A stretch of DNA of 64,000 bases from Adineta steineri (GCA_905250115.1 CAJNOI010000114.1:199166-263165); one strand, 5' to 3'. Counted from the first letter of the stretch, positions 1 to 13,205 are shown. The notes: generated by a model from the letters alone, not told the origin. A program made the numbers and translations.

Positions 1-1377
1 TTTTTTTTACTTTTGGAATAGCTAAAGTAGGTGCAATACTAAAATCAACTGGATCAGTTTCAGCATCAGCAAAAGCTAAAAAGAAAGATGAATTTTTCGA
101 TATTTATATAATGATGAATTTACCAATAATACGAGCTAATGGTTTACAACCAAGTTTATCAGCTGCTTGACGTGTCATTAATAGACAAACAGCTGCACCA
201 TCATTAATTTTTGATGCATTTGCTGCTGTAATTGTTCCATCTTTTTGAAAAACAGTTCTTAACTATTTAATAGAATGAATTTCAGTACATATTTAAAATT
301 AACGTTTTCTAATTTACAGTTTTCATTTTTTCAAAATCAACTTTTTTATATTCTTCATCTTCTTTTACAATAACGTCACCTTTCTTTGTAGTTATAGTTA
401 CTGGTATAACTTCATCTTTAAATTTTCCTTCTTTCCATGCTTTAGCTGTTCGTTCATATGATTGTTTGGCATAATTATCTTGATCTACACGACTAAGACC
501 TTCTTTTTTTGCTGTCTTTTCTGCACATAAACCCTAGATTGATCGTAAAAATATTAACAAATTAATAATTGATTGAAATTTTACCATTGGAATTTTATCA
601 TAAACATCAGTTAATCCATCTTTAGCAATACCATCTTCTAATTGAAGAGTTCCGTATGGTGTATCACCTAAAAACGATAATAAATTTTAATTTAAATCAA
701 TAAAAAAAGATATTTCATTCTTACCTCGTGGAAAATAATAGGGTACATTTGACATGCTTTCCATACCACCGGCAATCATAACTTCTTGATGACCACACAT
801 AAGACTTTGTGAAGCCATCATAATAGCTTTCATACCACTTGAACATACTTTATTAACTGTTGTACATGATGTTTCTTTTGGTAAACCAGCATACATTGAA
901 GCTTGTCGTGCTGGTGCTTGACCAACACCACCTTGAACAACATGACCCATATAAACTTCTTGTACACGATTGCCTGGTATATCTATGAGAAATAAAAATA
1001 GATTAAAAATTTCAGTTCAGCTTATTTTTCTTACTTGCTTTTTCTAAGCATGCTTTGATTGCTGCAGCTCCGAGTTTAGTGGCTGATACAGATGCAAGAC
1101 TTCCACGAAATGAACCAATTGGTGTTCGTACGGCACTGACAATAACGACTTCCTATTTTGAAAAAGACGAGAATTCTTTTTTTTGTTAAAAACAAAAAAT
1201 TTACATTGAGATTAGGACTGGTAGACGCAGATCGATATTGATAACCAACATGTGAGATCTAAGAAAATATATGTGCTTAGAAATTAAATAAAATAGAAGT
1301 ATTACTGGAGCACATGTTAATGTGCAATTTGAGCTTAGTAATCGTGAAGCAGCAGAAAAACTTAGTCGTGAAATCAT
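1..1377 (-). CDS. ACAT1: Mitochondrial acetyl-CoA acetyltransferase (thiolase), 5' part; 3' end outside window
   Basis: This enzyme interconverts two acetyl-CoA and acetoacetyl-CoA in the mitochondrial matrix (ketone body and isoleucine metabolism). Reading leftward, the first exon (1306-1377) starts [17 protein letters not shown], rich in Ser/Arg/Ala with no acidic residues, as expected of a mitochondrial presequence. It joins in frame to an exon ending STSPNLN and then [17 protein letters not shown]. The exon at about 725-985 carries [18 protein letters not shown] and [18 protein letters not shown], whose Cys is the catalytic nucleophile in this family, then [16 protein letters not shown]. 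Further exons give [20 protein letters not shown] (about 589-669), then [25 protein letters not shown] and [16 protein letters not shown]. The C-terminal His and second Cys motifs lie beyond base 1. The first exon is chosen because its ATG gives a leader in phase with the conserved core. Orthology to ACAT1 rather than cytosolic ACAT2 rests on the leader and the [12 protein letters not shown] match. Confidence 0.93.
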
Positions 1378-1694
1378 CTAGAAGAAAAACAACAACAGAA
1401 CTCAATTGATGCCGATAATGCTAAACTGTCTTCTGATCGAAAACAAAATAGACGAGTGACTGACGGCGAAATAATTCTTGATTGGAATATTTAAATAACA
1501 AATAAATCAATAGAAACAATACTACTAGCGCCATCTATAAAATATTTCAACGAACTATCCATGTGATTGAAATTGATGTGATTCCTTTTCTTTAGAGAGT
1601 TATTTCTTTAAACAATCAAATACATCAATAATAAACTTATTTATATATAATCATTTAAAAAAAAAGAAATTAGGAACTATTATTTTTATAAAAA
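1378..1694. other. Short intergenic region, ACAT1 to RSPH4A/6A
   Basis: About 317 bases between the start of the thiolase gene and the stop codon of the radial spoke gene, both on the minus strand. It must hold the thiolase promoter and the radial spoke 3' end. No TATA box, repeat or RNA gene is recognisable. A short plus-strand frame ending at about 1493 was considered and not accepted as a gene. Confidence 0.6.
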
Positions 1695-3671
1695 TTAATT
1701 GTCATCTTCCTCTTCTTCATTTTCTTCTTCTTCTTCCTCCTCTTCTTCTTCTCCAGCTGCTTGTTCTTCGGCTGCTTTAGCTTTAGCTTCATCTTCTGGT
1801 AATGGATCATCAGCTTCAGCAATTTCTGGTCCATCGTTATATTCATTAGCTGGTAATGGTGGTAGTTCTGGTCCATAATCAGTTGTAACATATTTATGTC
1901 CGAAACCAATATATATATTTTCCCAAGCCATTCCACGAGCAAATGCATATGCACCAGGCCAAAGATTTGATCGAATAATAGCACATGCATATTGTGGAAT
2001 GAGATTAGAAGATATTTTTGCAGTCCATGCTTTTGTACTTTCAATTTCAGCATCAGCACCAATAGGTGTTAGAAGAGGTGGACCTTGTTCTGGTTCAATT
2101 TCTTCAGCTTCAGCTTTCATTTCTTCTTCATCCTCATCTTCATCTTCCTCGTCTTTTTCAATATTTTCAGTTGGATTCCACCATTTTGTACGACCTTGTG
2201 GAAGAACATATTGTGCATGATGAACCTGAGAACCATTTCAAAATAAATATTTATCAAAAATAAAGAAGTTATTATCTTACCCATCCGTTTAATTCTTCAT
2301 CGACTAATTCTATCAATGCTGCTCCTTTAAAATCTTCATTATCTTGATAATTTTCTCGACCACCTTCTTCTTCTTCCTCTTCTTCCTACAACCGAAAACA
2401 AATTCATACTTTAAATTTCAAATTTATTTTGTTTTTTACTTCAGAAAATCGAAATTTTCCAGCAGGTGATATATGTGTTGCTGCACTAATTCTGGCAATT
2501 TGAGCACGTAAATAATTTTTTTCTGTACCGGGATATGCTGGATATGATATAATTTCTTTATTTAAATCACCTGTAAAAAAATGTTTTATTAAACGTGCTT
2601 GAGTAATTTGTGCTGGTGTAACTGTTGGTAATTTAATCCAAGGTGCTCCAGCTATAAAAAGAAACACATACTTTATATTTTTAATTTAAATAAAATAACA
2701 AGAAACATACGATGATTGCAAACATAATAAGTAGATTTATTAACACCTGTACCACGTTCTTCTTTTGGTACGACTGGTGGTGATTTGAATGTTGATTTTG
2801 GTAATGGATCTTCTTCACCTTCAATATCTTCTTCATTATTTTCTTTAGTTTCGTCTGGTTTATTAATTTCATCATTATTTCGATCTTCATCATTACCACC
2901 TTCTTCAACGCTTTGCTCAACTTCCGCAACATAATAATTTTTCTGTGTACCAAAAAGTTTACCCCAAAATCGTATTTTTTCAATATGACCTTTATCAACT
3001 AGTTGTTTAAGTGAAAGCCAAATTCTACATAGTAAACAAAAGCATTTGTTTTTAATAGACTAAATTTGATTTATTATCATCTACCGGTATGATTCATCTT
3101 TACCAAGACCAATACCAGATTGTTCAAAATAATAGGCTTGTTCAAGAATGTATGGTAATGGAGATTGTAATGCTTCATCATCAAGTTCTTCGGTGTGATC
3201 AGTTTTCTATTTTAATAAAGAATAAATCATATTTCGATAAATAAAAATGAATACTTGAAAAAGTGGTTTTTGTTCTTCAGCTAAAATATGTTCTGTATCT
3301 TGTGCTGGTCGATCTCGTAATGTATCTTGTTGAGGACGAGTTGATTCACCTTTGATATTTTTACTAATTTCTTCAAACATATCAGCACCTTCTTCTAGAA
3401 AAATTAGACAAGTTTAACTTTTTGTTAATTTAGAAAATTAGTTTTATTTACGTGGTTGATCCGCTAGTAATCGTGATATACAATGTGCAAGATGGTCATA
3501 TCTAATGAAAAAAGTTTATTATCTGTTAACAATAAATATATATATTTACAAATTGAGTCCATCTTTTGTTGTTGTAGATAGGATATATGCTTTAGCGTCA
3601 ACATAATGTTTCTCTAAATCATTTATATCTGGTGTTCCAACTGATTGTTGTTGATCTATATATGTATACAT
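1695..3671 (-). CDS. RSPH4A: Radial spoke head protein 4/6A
   Basis: A structural component of the radial spoke head in motile 9+2 cilia, which relays signals from the central pair to dynein arms. About eight exons with introns of roughly 50-60 nt run from an ATG at 3671 ([17 protein letters not shown]). Middle exons give [36 protein letters not shown] and then the hallmark [19 protein letters not shown] and [20 protein letters not shown]. The last exons (about 2282-2388 and 1695-2225) give [52 protein letters not shown] and [14 protein letters not shown]. The C-terminus ends in a long Glu run typical of the family. RSPH4A and RSPH6A are vertebrate paralogues, so the symbol stands for the pre-duplication gene. 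The N-terminal start is the least certain part; the central and C-terminal regions are unambiguous. Confidence 0.93.
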
Positions 3672-6600
3672 ATGATTTTTATTATTATATATTATTCGAT
3701 AGAAATCAAACCTTCGAAAAAGGTATTAATTGTGGTGCTCATTGTTGGAGTAATATGTCAGAAGTGTTTGATTTTCTTTTTTGTAATACTGTCTTTTGCT
3801 TCCATGGTTTCAATAATGTTGCTTCCTAACAACCATCCTCCTCCTCCTCCCGATTTTATTTTTCTTCATTCCTTTCTGATGGTGTCGCTCGCTAAAGGTG
3901 TGAAATAGGCACCCTCCTGAAGTCTTCTTGTGACAGGTGAGTAGCAAATCTTTCGATTGTTGATCATTTTTTATTCGAGAATAAAGTGATGATTTCAATC
4001 AATTGAAGAGAGTTTGTTCGTTACACTTGTCTCTCCGCCCACCCGCAATTAGTCGGTGTGAAACAATTTGTCAATGTATACATGTCTCTTTCTCTTTCTC
4101 GAAGGATCAAACGATAGTCACCTGCGAGATACATAAACTATCCTACCACCATTGTTGATAATGAATAAGCGGCAAAATCGAGAAGTGATATGGTGATTTA
4201 ACGAATGTTTGATTGTCAAATACAAATAATGAGAAAGAAATAAATCAGCACATTTAAACACACTTATCAAGGCTAGTTGAATAGAGAGCGATGGAGAGAG
4301 ACGGATGGTCGATTTGACCCTCCTGTGTTAAATCACCATTGTCTTTATTTCCTTTTCACCTTACAAACAAGAAGGATTATAACACACATACATAGATATA
4401 GATATATACAATCATACACCCGTGCATGTTCTCGAATGCACATGTTGACTTGAACAATGATGCTCGTGTATGTACTGTGATTATCCTTTTTCTCTTCACC
4501 TGAAATAAAGTCAAATTTCATGTATGTGACAAAAATTAAATCCTTCCGATAGGTCATCATCAACGTTAGCTACTGTATTTTTAACTTTCTTTGAACTTCA
4601 TTTGTACATATATATACATATATATACATACATACATGTATGTATCGAACTCAATTTTTCTCTTATATGTTTACGTAAGAGCAAAGATTGAATCAGTATT
4701 TTAATCGATCTAATAATTGAGAATGTGTCACATGTGATCAACAAAGCGGCAACAATCATTTCAAACCAAATAACACTTTCTCTTAAATACACGCGTTCAA
4801 TCGCTTCAAAAGAACTTGTTCGTCTGTCTATTCGTTCAAAGTGTAATTTGCAAATAACAGACATACTAATAAAGAAACAAAAAAAAAATAAAATCTCTCT
4901 TTCGATATATATATATATAAATTGACAAATAACTAATTTCATATTGACACGCACGTTTGATTGTATGCTTGTGTTCTATTTGACAGACAAAATAATATTT
5001 TTGAATTTTTTTTATTTTCTGTTTGCCAAAAAAAAACAAGATGAACATAATTATAAACACAAATGTGATGTAACTGTATTCATCAAACTGTCACCTTGCG
5101 AAAAAGTATACTGTTGAACTTGTTCGATCATGTTAGGAGATTAGTGAGAAGAAGGAGATGACATCAGAGCGGATCTCTTACTGGCTCAAACTCACACGTA
5201 CCGATTTCAATGGTATATAATGATCGATTTTTTTTTCTCTTCTTTTAATTTGTGCCGCCCTGTTTGTTGTCGGACTTGTCATTGTCCATCACTACTAAAA
5301 TTTCATTTTGAAACAAGCAATTCGATATCTCAAAGGATACCTTCTTGCCTTCGACCTCCATCAATGTACGTGTCTTCTTTTTTTCTTCTTCTTCTTCTTC
5401 TTCTTCTTCAATCATATAAGCAGCTTAATGCAAAAAAAAAATACATGATTATATGTATATATATTCTGTAGACTTGTATTCAGTTCCTCTTTTTTTTTTT
5501 ATTTCTTATATTGACTTGATTATTCCGCTACGAATATCGATACTAATAAAGTCATACTAACAAATATATGCACACGCGTGTGTGCGTGCAATATTGACCG
5601 AGCACGATCAACATTCGTTCGCTTTTGTCATTCAAATAGTAACAGGCACTAATCTTTGACAGGCAGGTAGTTTCGCTCTCTCTCTGCCTCTTTCTCCCTC
5701 CTCGCTTATTTGTTTGTGGTCGTCGATTGAATGGAACCAGTAATATAGTCAGTCGAATAGCAATTTTCTTCTTTAGCAAATAGAGCATGCATAAATGTCT
5801 ACTGACGATTATAAAAATCTTCGAAAAAGAAAGAAAAGGGAACCTACATCATACAATCATATGAGTAGTGAAGCTTAGCACAAGGATCTTGAATACGCGA
5901 AAACGGCGACGACATTTACCTATCGATTGACGAGGTCGACTATATTCACAATTCTATTGTCTTCTTTTCTTTTCACATATCATTAGGAGATATATACTTT
6001 TAGACAATGACCAATTATTGTTCATAGATGAGAATAAAAGTGTCTATGTATGTATGTATGTGCTCATCTTTATTTTCAATTTTATCTCTTTTCTTCTTCG
6101 TTTTTTTCTTCTTTTTGTGTTAAAGTTGACATGTAAAATTCATTTTATTTTAATGTTGATTTAGGATGAAATCACCTTGCTTACTTTCATTTTCTCTCTA
6201 TAACTTTTGCCTCGGCATTTTACCTATATAAAAAAATAACAAAAAAAATCGACAAAAAGGTGAATACTCAAAAGAAAATTTTGCGAACATGAATTGTATT
6301 TTCACTTTGTATTGACTTTTTTTCTTTTCATTCGAACCAATGAGAATAAACTTGCCTTTTTTCTTTTAATGTCATGAGCCAAACTCGATGGATAGAGAAA
6401 AAAGAGAAACAGAGAGAGAGAGCGAGAGGCGAAGAGAAAGAGAAAGGAAATATATATACATAGACATATCAAACACCACCCAATGAATTGATTTTGTATG
6501 CATACTATTCTCTGAATGGTGGTTCGACTTTTTGTCGTTCTCTCTTTTCTCTTTTAACATAAAGTGGCCTATCCATTTCAGAATTTTTATTTCATCAATG

Positions 6601-6681
6601 AACGGACATCGACAAATGAATACAACATCTAGTAAATTAATATGAAAAAAAGAAACATACATAATTCTCTTATATATTTAG
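3672..6681. other. Intergenic region between divergent RSPH4A/6A and nuclear receptor genes
   Basis: About 3 kb of AT-rich, low-complexity DNA with polypyrimidine runs, including a TTC repeat at about 5384-5409 and a GA run near 6412-6424. It holds the RSPH4A/6A promoter and should also hold the missing first exon and promoter of the nuclear receptor gene. Open frames here are short, biased toward Ser/Phe/Ile and lack recognisable domains, so none is called. Confidence 0.6.
5384..5409 (+). repeat. TTC trinucleotide microsatellite
   Basis: An uninterrupted TTC run of about eight units in the intergenic region upstream of the nuclear receptor gene. Simple-sequence repeat with no visible coding role. 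Confidence 0.85.
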
Positions 6682-8317
6682 GTCGAATTTTGACTGATGT
6701 TCCTTGTAAAGTATGTCATGATAATTCATCAGGCAAACATTATGGGATATTTGCATGTGATGGGTACGTTATTTTAATTAAAAAACGAAACGAAATAGTT
6801 TTAGTCTAATCTTTTACTTTTCTTTTTCTAACTAAAATTTATTATAAGGGTATGTGCCTTATCTATTGTTCGTTTATATATGTTTTATGTATTGATTAAT
6901 TATGATAAACATCACACGTATCTCTTTTTCTTTCTTTAATAATAGATGTGCTGGATTTTTTAAACGCTCAATTCGACGAAATCGGCAATATGTATGTAAA
7001 AATCATGGTTTAGGAAATTGTCCAGTGGATAAAACTCATCGTAATCAATGTCGAAGTTGTCGTTTAACACGTTGTATAGAAGCTGGAATGAATAAAGAAG
7101 GTATTTGTTTATTTTTAATTTTCGTTGTAGACAGAATCGCTCTTAGAAGAAAATTTGACACGGGTTTTTTTCTTTTACTTACTCAACACTACTACTTCAT
7201 CGAATATTTATCCACTTCAAAGTGTGTTAGTTCTTGAAATGACTAAATGAAAAAACATACCTAAAGCGAAAATAACTTTTTACTTTTTTTTTTCTTCTCT
7301 CTACGATAGCTGTTCAACATGAACGTGGACCTAGAAATTCAACAATAAGAAGACAAATGGCGTTATTACTTAAAGAATCGAGTGATTTGATTAGTGCATA
7401 TCATCAACAACATCATTTTCATCATCAACGTCATCATCCAATGCCACCATCATTTCATCATCCATTATCTTCTTCTTCATCTTCATCATCAACAAATGGA
7501 ATTGATTATAATAATGTTCCAATAAATTCTTCTCTTATACATCCAACACCTAAATATCCATTAGATTTACGTACATCAATTACAGAACATCCATTTGATG
7601 CTCATGAATCAGCTGCTAGAATATTATTTAGTGCTATTAATTGGGCTAAAACTGTACCTGCATTTGTTTCCTTATCCAATCATGATCAAGTATAAAAAAT
7701 ATTTTTTCTCTAATTATTCTATATATTCTTTTTCTCTTATTAAGCTTTCATTACTTGAAGAAGGTTGGCGTGATTTATTTATTTTAACAGCTGCTGAACA
7801 ACAATTTTCATTGAATACTACTGAACTGCTCAATAAATCAGGTAAGAAAATTTTTTTTATTTGTTTTTTTCTTCATATTAATTATGTTTTAGGCAAATAT
7901 GAAAATCTTAAGTCAGATATCGAATATTTTCAAGATTTATTAATAAAATTAAAACATATGGAAATTGATTCCAATGAATTTATATGTTTAAAAAGTCTTG
8001 TCTTATTTAAAACTGTTCTAAGCAATTGTCAAACAATGACAAATCCACAATTAAATGATCTACATAGCATTGCTTATTTACAAGAACAAGCTCAAATATT
8101 ATTAAATACATATATAAATAAACAATATCCATCTCAACCACATCGTTTCGGCAAATTAATTCATTTACTTGCTGGTTTACGTTCAATATCATCGATAACA
8201 ATTGAAGAACTTTTTTTTCGTCAAACAATTGGAGATAAAACACATATGGAACAACTTGTTAAAGATATGTATCAAATAAATATGGCAACAATTGTAGCGA
8301 ATTCATCATTGTCTTAG
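6682..8317 (+). CDS. NR2E1: Tailless/NR2E1-type nuclear receptor (first coding exon not found)
   Basis: A DNA-binding transcription factor of the NR2E subfamily; tailless/TLX controls neural progenitors and anterior patterning in other animals. Exons are 6682-6763, 6946-7100, 7310-7689, 7745-7841 and 7893-8317. The first two encode the two-zinc-finger domain: [20 protein letters not shown], the P-box [15 protein letters not shown] and [19 protein letters not shown]. Next comes the TLX-type extension [20 protein letters not shown] His/Ser-rich hinge follows, then a ligand-binding domain with [31 protein letters not shown] and the helix before the end, [12 protein letters not shown]. The spacing of the D-box cysteines (seven residues) matches TLX. 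About 379 residues are present. The first exon with the start codon must lie upstream, because 6682 opens in mid-codon after a splice acceptor. AATAAA occurs at about 8540. Confidence 0.92.
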
Positions 8318-9923
8318 ACAAGAATTCTTTTTTTTGCTCTTTCGCGATCTTCTTGTTCCCGGTTTTGGGTATCAATAATTCTCATTTTTCTTTTCTCTTT
8401 GGGTTTATTTTTTTTACACAGTGCTATTTACGGGCCATTTTTGTTTCTCTCTCGGGCACTTTTCTTTTTATTGTCATCATCATCAAAATTTTCGTTTTTC
8501 TTTTCTTTCTTGTACTACTTGTTATCACGAGATGAGTTGAATAAAGAATTTGTGTATACACTATATTGCCTGATACATTCTCTCCGGAGGCAAAATTAAA
8601 AAATGGAACAGTCGTTATTGAGTTTTAATCTATGTTAAGAGACAGAGAGAGAGAGAGAAGGAGAAAAAGATTTAAGACATGTTCTCACTCTCATCAACTT
8701 TAATTTGAGTCAAGTGTCACAAAATCGGAAATCAACGTTTTTCTTTTTTTTTTCGCTGACTACAATGGGGTGGAGTCGAAAGTGAAGACATCACCTTCGC
8801 TTTTACGCGCCTGTCCGATTTGACTACCATTGATAATTGGTAGGGGTCATCTTACTTATTTCTAATGAAGACAAGCATAGCCTATAGTTGATGATTTATC
8901 AGATGAATGAACTCTGTTAGTGTATGTGTCGCGTCAACATGAGTCCACACGTGTCTATTCGATGATCGGTAATAACAACATTGAATGCGTCAAATTTAGC
9001 CACAAGCTCAAATTGTCACTAGAGAAAAAATATGAGGAGGAGAAGAAGAGAAGTAGGCGGAGGAGATGATTTGAAAATTCATCAAGCACAAACTTCATTT
9101 GATTATATAATCAATGCATTCAACCTTATGTATATTGTTTTGTAAATATCACTTTCGATATGAGAACTTGAACATATCCCAATGGAACGATTGGGAAAAA
9201 AACATTGTTTTGTTAAACACCAAAAAAACAAACAAATAAATTCCAATGATATTATTTTTTTTTAACAAAATAACACTTGACATTTTTTTATTTGTATTCA
9301 TGGGTTAAGTATCTGATCTTCTTTAACTAATCAACTATTTAGGACCACCTAACGAGTGAGACTAGTGGTTGAATCCGGATTAGTTTTGAGAGAGAGAGAA
9401 AATATTATATCGAACTTCTATTCAATTGGTATGATGATGATGAATCAGTTAAGCAAAAATAACAATTAAAGTTTTTTTGTTCATCATCATAGTTCGTGTT
9501 CTATAATTACACGTGAGGGTATTGTCCATTTGTTCGTCTTTGTTCTTTTGTATGTATATATGTACTTACATGTCTCGTCCACCTTCAATTTTGAGTCTCT
9601 CTCGTGTGCTCAATATGTGAAATTGCCTTGAGGGTATAATAGTAAAAGAGACCAATGGCTGATCATTGATTGTTAATTGGGGACGAACGACTAATTACTG
9701 GCTAGTCTAGTATCAATTACACGGCGAAGAAATTTATTCTCTTTCAATTAAATTCGAAAGTAACAAAAAAATTCTTTCTTTCTTTCTTTTTGCCATAAGC
9801 TTATTTATATATATTAAAATCCATCAAGCACAAATATTCAAGAACTGACTGACATCATACGATTAGATAATCAAATTTATTGAAGCGAATAAATTTTTTT
9901 ACAAACAAATATATATATATGAA
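8318..9923. other. Intergenic region between NR2E1-type gene and LRRC27
   Basis: Tail-to-tail spacer of about 1.6 kb. It contains an AATAAA at about 8540-8545 that fits the nuclear receptor 3' end and a GA run near 8641-8662. Nothing else recognisable. Confidence 0.55.
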
Positions 9924-12041
9924 TCACAATCTTTTATGAGCTTTTACATCACCAGTATAAGCTTTAAAACGAGTATTAATTTGAGTACGACGTTGTCTGA
10001 CTTCAGCTTGAAGTTTTTTCAACTAAAAAAGACGAAATATACGAAAAAAAAAGAATTCATTGATTTTTTTTTTACTTCACGAAGTTCAAATTCAGCTTGA
10101 TGTTTTTCTTCAGATGCATTTCCTCGTGGTAGATTACGACGTGCAAGCATTTTTCCAGTTATTTCACGAATACGAGCTTGTATTTGTCGATCACGTATAA
10201 GTCTTTCAAAAAACAAAAAATAAGAAATTCAAGTTAGAACATGATTTACCGATTTTCTTCTTCTTGCATAGCACTTTCTGGTGAACGATTACGTCGACTT
10301 TCATATTTAACTGCTCGTTCAATCATTTCTTGTTGATCTTTATCCATGACATGAATATAATTTGGATCAATACCAAATGGAGCTTGTCTAACTGCTTCTG
10401 GATAATCTATTTTTTATTTTTCGTAAATAAATTTATTTTAGAATATTTTCAAAAAATATATACCTCTGCCTTTAACCAGATGTTTTCGACGTAATTGTTG
10501 TTGACTAGAACGATAATCTTCTTTCCATTCATGTAATAATTCTTTACTTTTGATTTTTTCTAATTGTTCATTAATTTTTATATTACGATGCTTTAAAAAC
10601 AAGATTCGCTTTTTTTTCTCCTCAAATATTAGAACTATGAAAACATACTTTTAGACGTATAAGTCGTTGTTCTTCTAGTGCTCGAGCTGCAAATGCATCT
10701 CCCACTGGATCATCGGATTTTGTTTTCACTGGTTGATTATTTTGTTTTGCTATTGTCTTTATTTTTCTAAATAAATAAAAAGAATTAGAATGAAATAGTT
10801 CTCTTTCATTTAAATTAAGAAAACAACACTTGAAAAATGAACATAACACATGCACTTCATTATAATAGCAGGCAGTCAAGCATTGTCATACACAAAAAAA
10901 GAAACGAGAGAGAACACAAAACAGACTGCATAAATTTGTCAAAATTTCTTTTTACGCATAGTAAATTACGAACTTATCGAAATAGTTTGATATGTGACTT
11001 AATTGATTGTTCAACCGAACATAGATAAACAAAATACTGCTATTCATCGAAAAATTAGATCTCTTATCTGGGCTAATCAATATACATCCCACTAGAAAAT
11101 GTGTAACTAATAAAATATAGGAATGCAATAGAACCTTTTTACTTGTCGTTGATTATTATTTTTTTCATCATCATCTGATGCCCATACATCTGGAACGATA
11201 TCAGCATCGTGGTCTTCATAATAAATGTCATCATTAGGATCGTTTTCTTCATATGAAGATTTAGGTTGTCGAATAAATTCATCATGTAGATATTGTTGAA
11301 TAGCTTTAAGACCTTGTTTAATAATTTCAGCTGGTGGATCAACTAATGGATTACCATCAAGATTAAGAGATGATAAACCTTTGACTGTACCTGAAATAAT
11401 ATTTTAATTTAGAAAATTAACAAAAAGAATTTTTTTACCAAGTTCATAGGGTAATGTTCGAATTAAGTTTCCGCCTAATAGTAAAGATTTTAATGAAGTA
11501 TATTTAGCAAGACCATCGGTTGGAAGTTCTGTTATTTGATTATTTCGTAGATCGAGCCATTTCAAATATGGTAATTGAAGAAATAAATCATCTGGTAATT
11601 TTTTTAATTGATTACCTTCTAAATATAAATACTAACAAAGCAAAACAAAAAGAGATTATAATAAAATATTTAATATGAATTTACTTGTAACGAAGGAAAA
11701 TATAATAATAGTGTAGGAAATTGAGAAATAGTTTTTTTTGATAGATCAAGACAATTACAATCTTCTTGTTGAGCTTTTGTTATAAATTCAATTAGAGCAC
11801 TATCTTCCTGAGTTTCATTAATATGAAGATTGTCATCGATTTGATCATACAGATCGTCTGGAAAATCTTCGGTTTGTATTCTTTCTTCTTCTTCTTCTTC
11901 ATCGTTATTTTCTTGATTTAATTCTGGTGATTGTGATAATGATAATTCATTTAAATCATCACAATTACTTAACGATTTATTATCATATTCTTCTCCATTT
12001 TCAACTAGATCCGCTTGTACTTCAATATCATTCGTCGTCAT
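9924..12041 (-). CDS. LRRC27: Leucine-rich repeat-containing protein 27
   Basis: A leucine-rich repeat protein followed by a basic, helical tail, matching LRRC27; cellular role poorly known, expected to be protein binding. The first exon (11685-12041) starts MTTNDIEVQADLVENGEEYD, is very acidic and ends in LDLSKKTISQFPTLLLYFPS, the first repeat. The next exon (11439-11631) carries YLYLEGNQLKKLPDDLF, YLKWLDLRNNQITELP and SLKSLLLGGNLIRTLPYELG. The third has GLSSLNLDGNPLVDPPAEII and KQGLKAIQQYLHDEFIRQ, the usual end of the repeat block. Later exons are charged helices: DAFAARALEEQRLIRLK, LLHEWKEDYRSSQQQLRRKH, FGIDPNYIHVMDKDQQEMIE, RDRQIQARIREITGKMLARR and LKKLQAEVRQRRTQINTRFK. An upstream in-frame ATG at 12122 exists, but the MTTND start is preferred. 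The donor at about 11135-11143 is uncertain. Confidence 0.8.
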
Positions 12042-13205
12042 CAGATTAATTTTATTTTGAAATATAAATATACTTTTACTCGCACCATATTTTATTTGCT
12101 TCGACCACGTGTAGTCTAGCAACCATGCATAAATATAGTTCAGAATCTAACGCCATCTTCCATTAAGATTAAGACACAAACTTGCTCTACGTTTAGCAAC
12201 AATACTACTTCTTGAAAGAAAAGTGATATAAAATGTACATTACGAAAAAATTAATTATAACTTATTTTCATTCTAGCATCTATCAATATCAAAAAATAGG
12301 TACAGAATTCTTTAGATAGTGTAGAAATATACTTTTCTATTATCGGAATTGCCAAACAAGGCGCGCGAAAAGTCATAGCGACCTAAGATTTTCACCATTT
12401 AGTAAAGGACAGTCGGGAGCATATGCCTATGCATGAAAATTATTTCCTCAAAGTACCAGCCATAGCTAGTTTCAAAAAAACTGGTTTTTAATATTTTTCG
12501 CTGTGATTTTTATAGACTATTATGAAAAAGAACCATGAAACTACTGAAATAATTCCAAAAAACACTCCTGTAAAACTTGTTAGTTTTTCTAAAGATTCAT
12601 CTACTAAAATTAATTTGAGAAGATACGTTGAGAAAATAGTTTTCACGCATAGGCGTGTGTTCCCGACTATTCTGCATTGAATGGTGAAACCGGCAGGTCG
12701 TTATGCCTTTCCTTTTGAACATTGTAAACTTTTTTCCACGCACCTTCCTAAAATTCCGATCTCATAATACTATAATTTAAACGCTAATTCTTGTCTACCA
12801 ACGATTCTTATGCATTACAGAAAACAGTAAACATGCTCAATTCAATATAGAATCTTTCGAAAATGATATTAAATAGACCGTATATTGATAAAATGCAGTC
12901 ATCAGTATAAACAATTGTTTCAACATGAGTTAAACTTCAAGTTAACTTGTTGCATGTGAAACTGAATGAAGTTCAATCGTAATGGATGGATTGAAGGAAC
13001 TATATTATATATAGAATAAGAAACCTTTCCAAGTATTATAAAATATGAAGAAGATTTTGAACGTGATACCTAAGTAAGATGGTTCGATAAGGAATGAAGA
13101 AGCTGTATGTTAGCAAATAAATTGAATTTGATCACAAGGATAAAAATCGAACTTGATTTTTTTCTTTTCCCGCTAGATTACTATTGGTTATTTCTTATTT
13201 TTATT
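12042..13205. other. Intergenic region with a foldback element
   Basis: About 1.16 kb between the LRRC27 start and a small plus-strand gene. Its centre is occupied by the inverted-repeat element at 12343-12759. The rest is AT-rich and featureless, and should hold the promoters of both divergent genes. Confidence 0.6.
12343..12759. mobile_element. Foldback (MITE-like) inverted-repeat element
   Basis: Two arms of about 115-135 bases lie in inverted orientation. The left arm (about 12343-12455) and the reverse complement of the right arm (about 12624-12759) share blocks in the same order: TCGGAATT, a GCG/CGTG-containing segment, CATARCGACCT, TTTCACCATT, AGTCGGGA, ATGCCTATGC/ACGCCTATGC and GTGAAAA/ATGAAAA. 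The arms are separated by about 170 bases without a reading frame. The arms have diverged by substitutions and small indels, implying an old insertion. No clear target-site duplication was found. It fits a non-autonomous DNA transposon remnant, but a family cannot be named. Confidence 0.7.

Noticed and set aside
1316..1493. Plus-strand frames antisense to the thiolase first exon ([14 protein letters not shown], then ...VTDGEIILDWNI)
   Set aside because: The first is the mirror of a Ser/Ala/Arg-rich mitochondrial leader, which gives protein-like antisense by composition; the second is short, has no ATG and is in another frame.
1999..2263. Plus-strand serine-rich open frames
   Set aside because: They are antisense to the Glu-rich tail of the radial spoke protein (GAA/GAG read as TTC/CTC), so no independent gene is implied.
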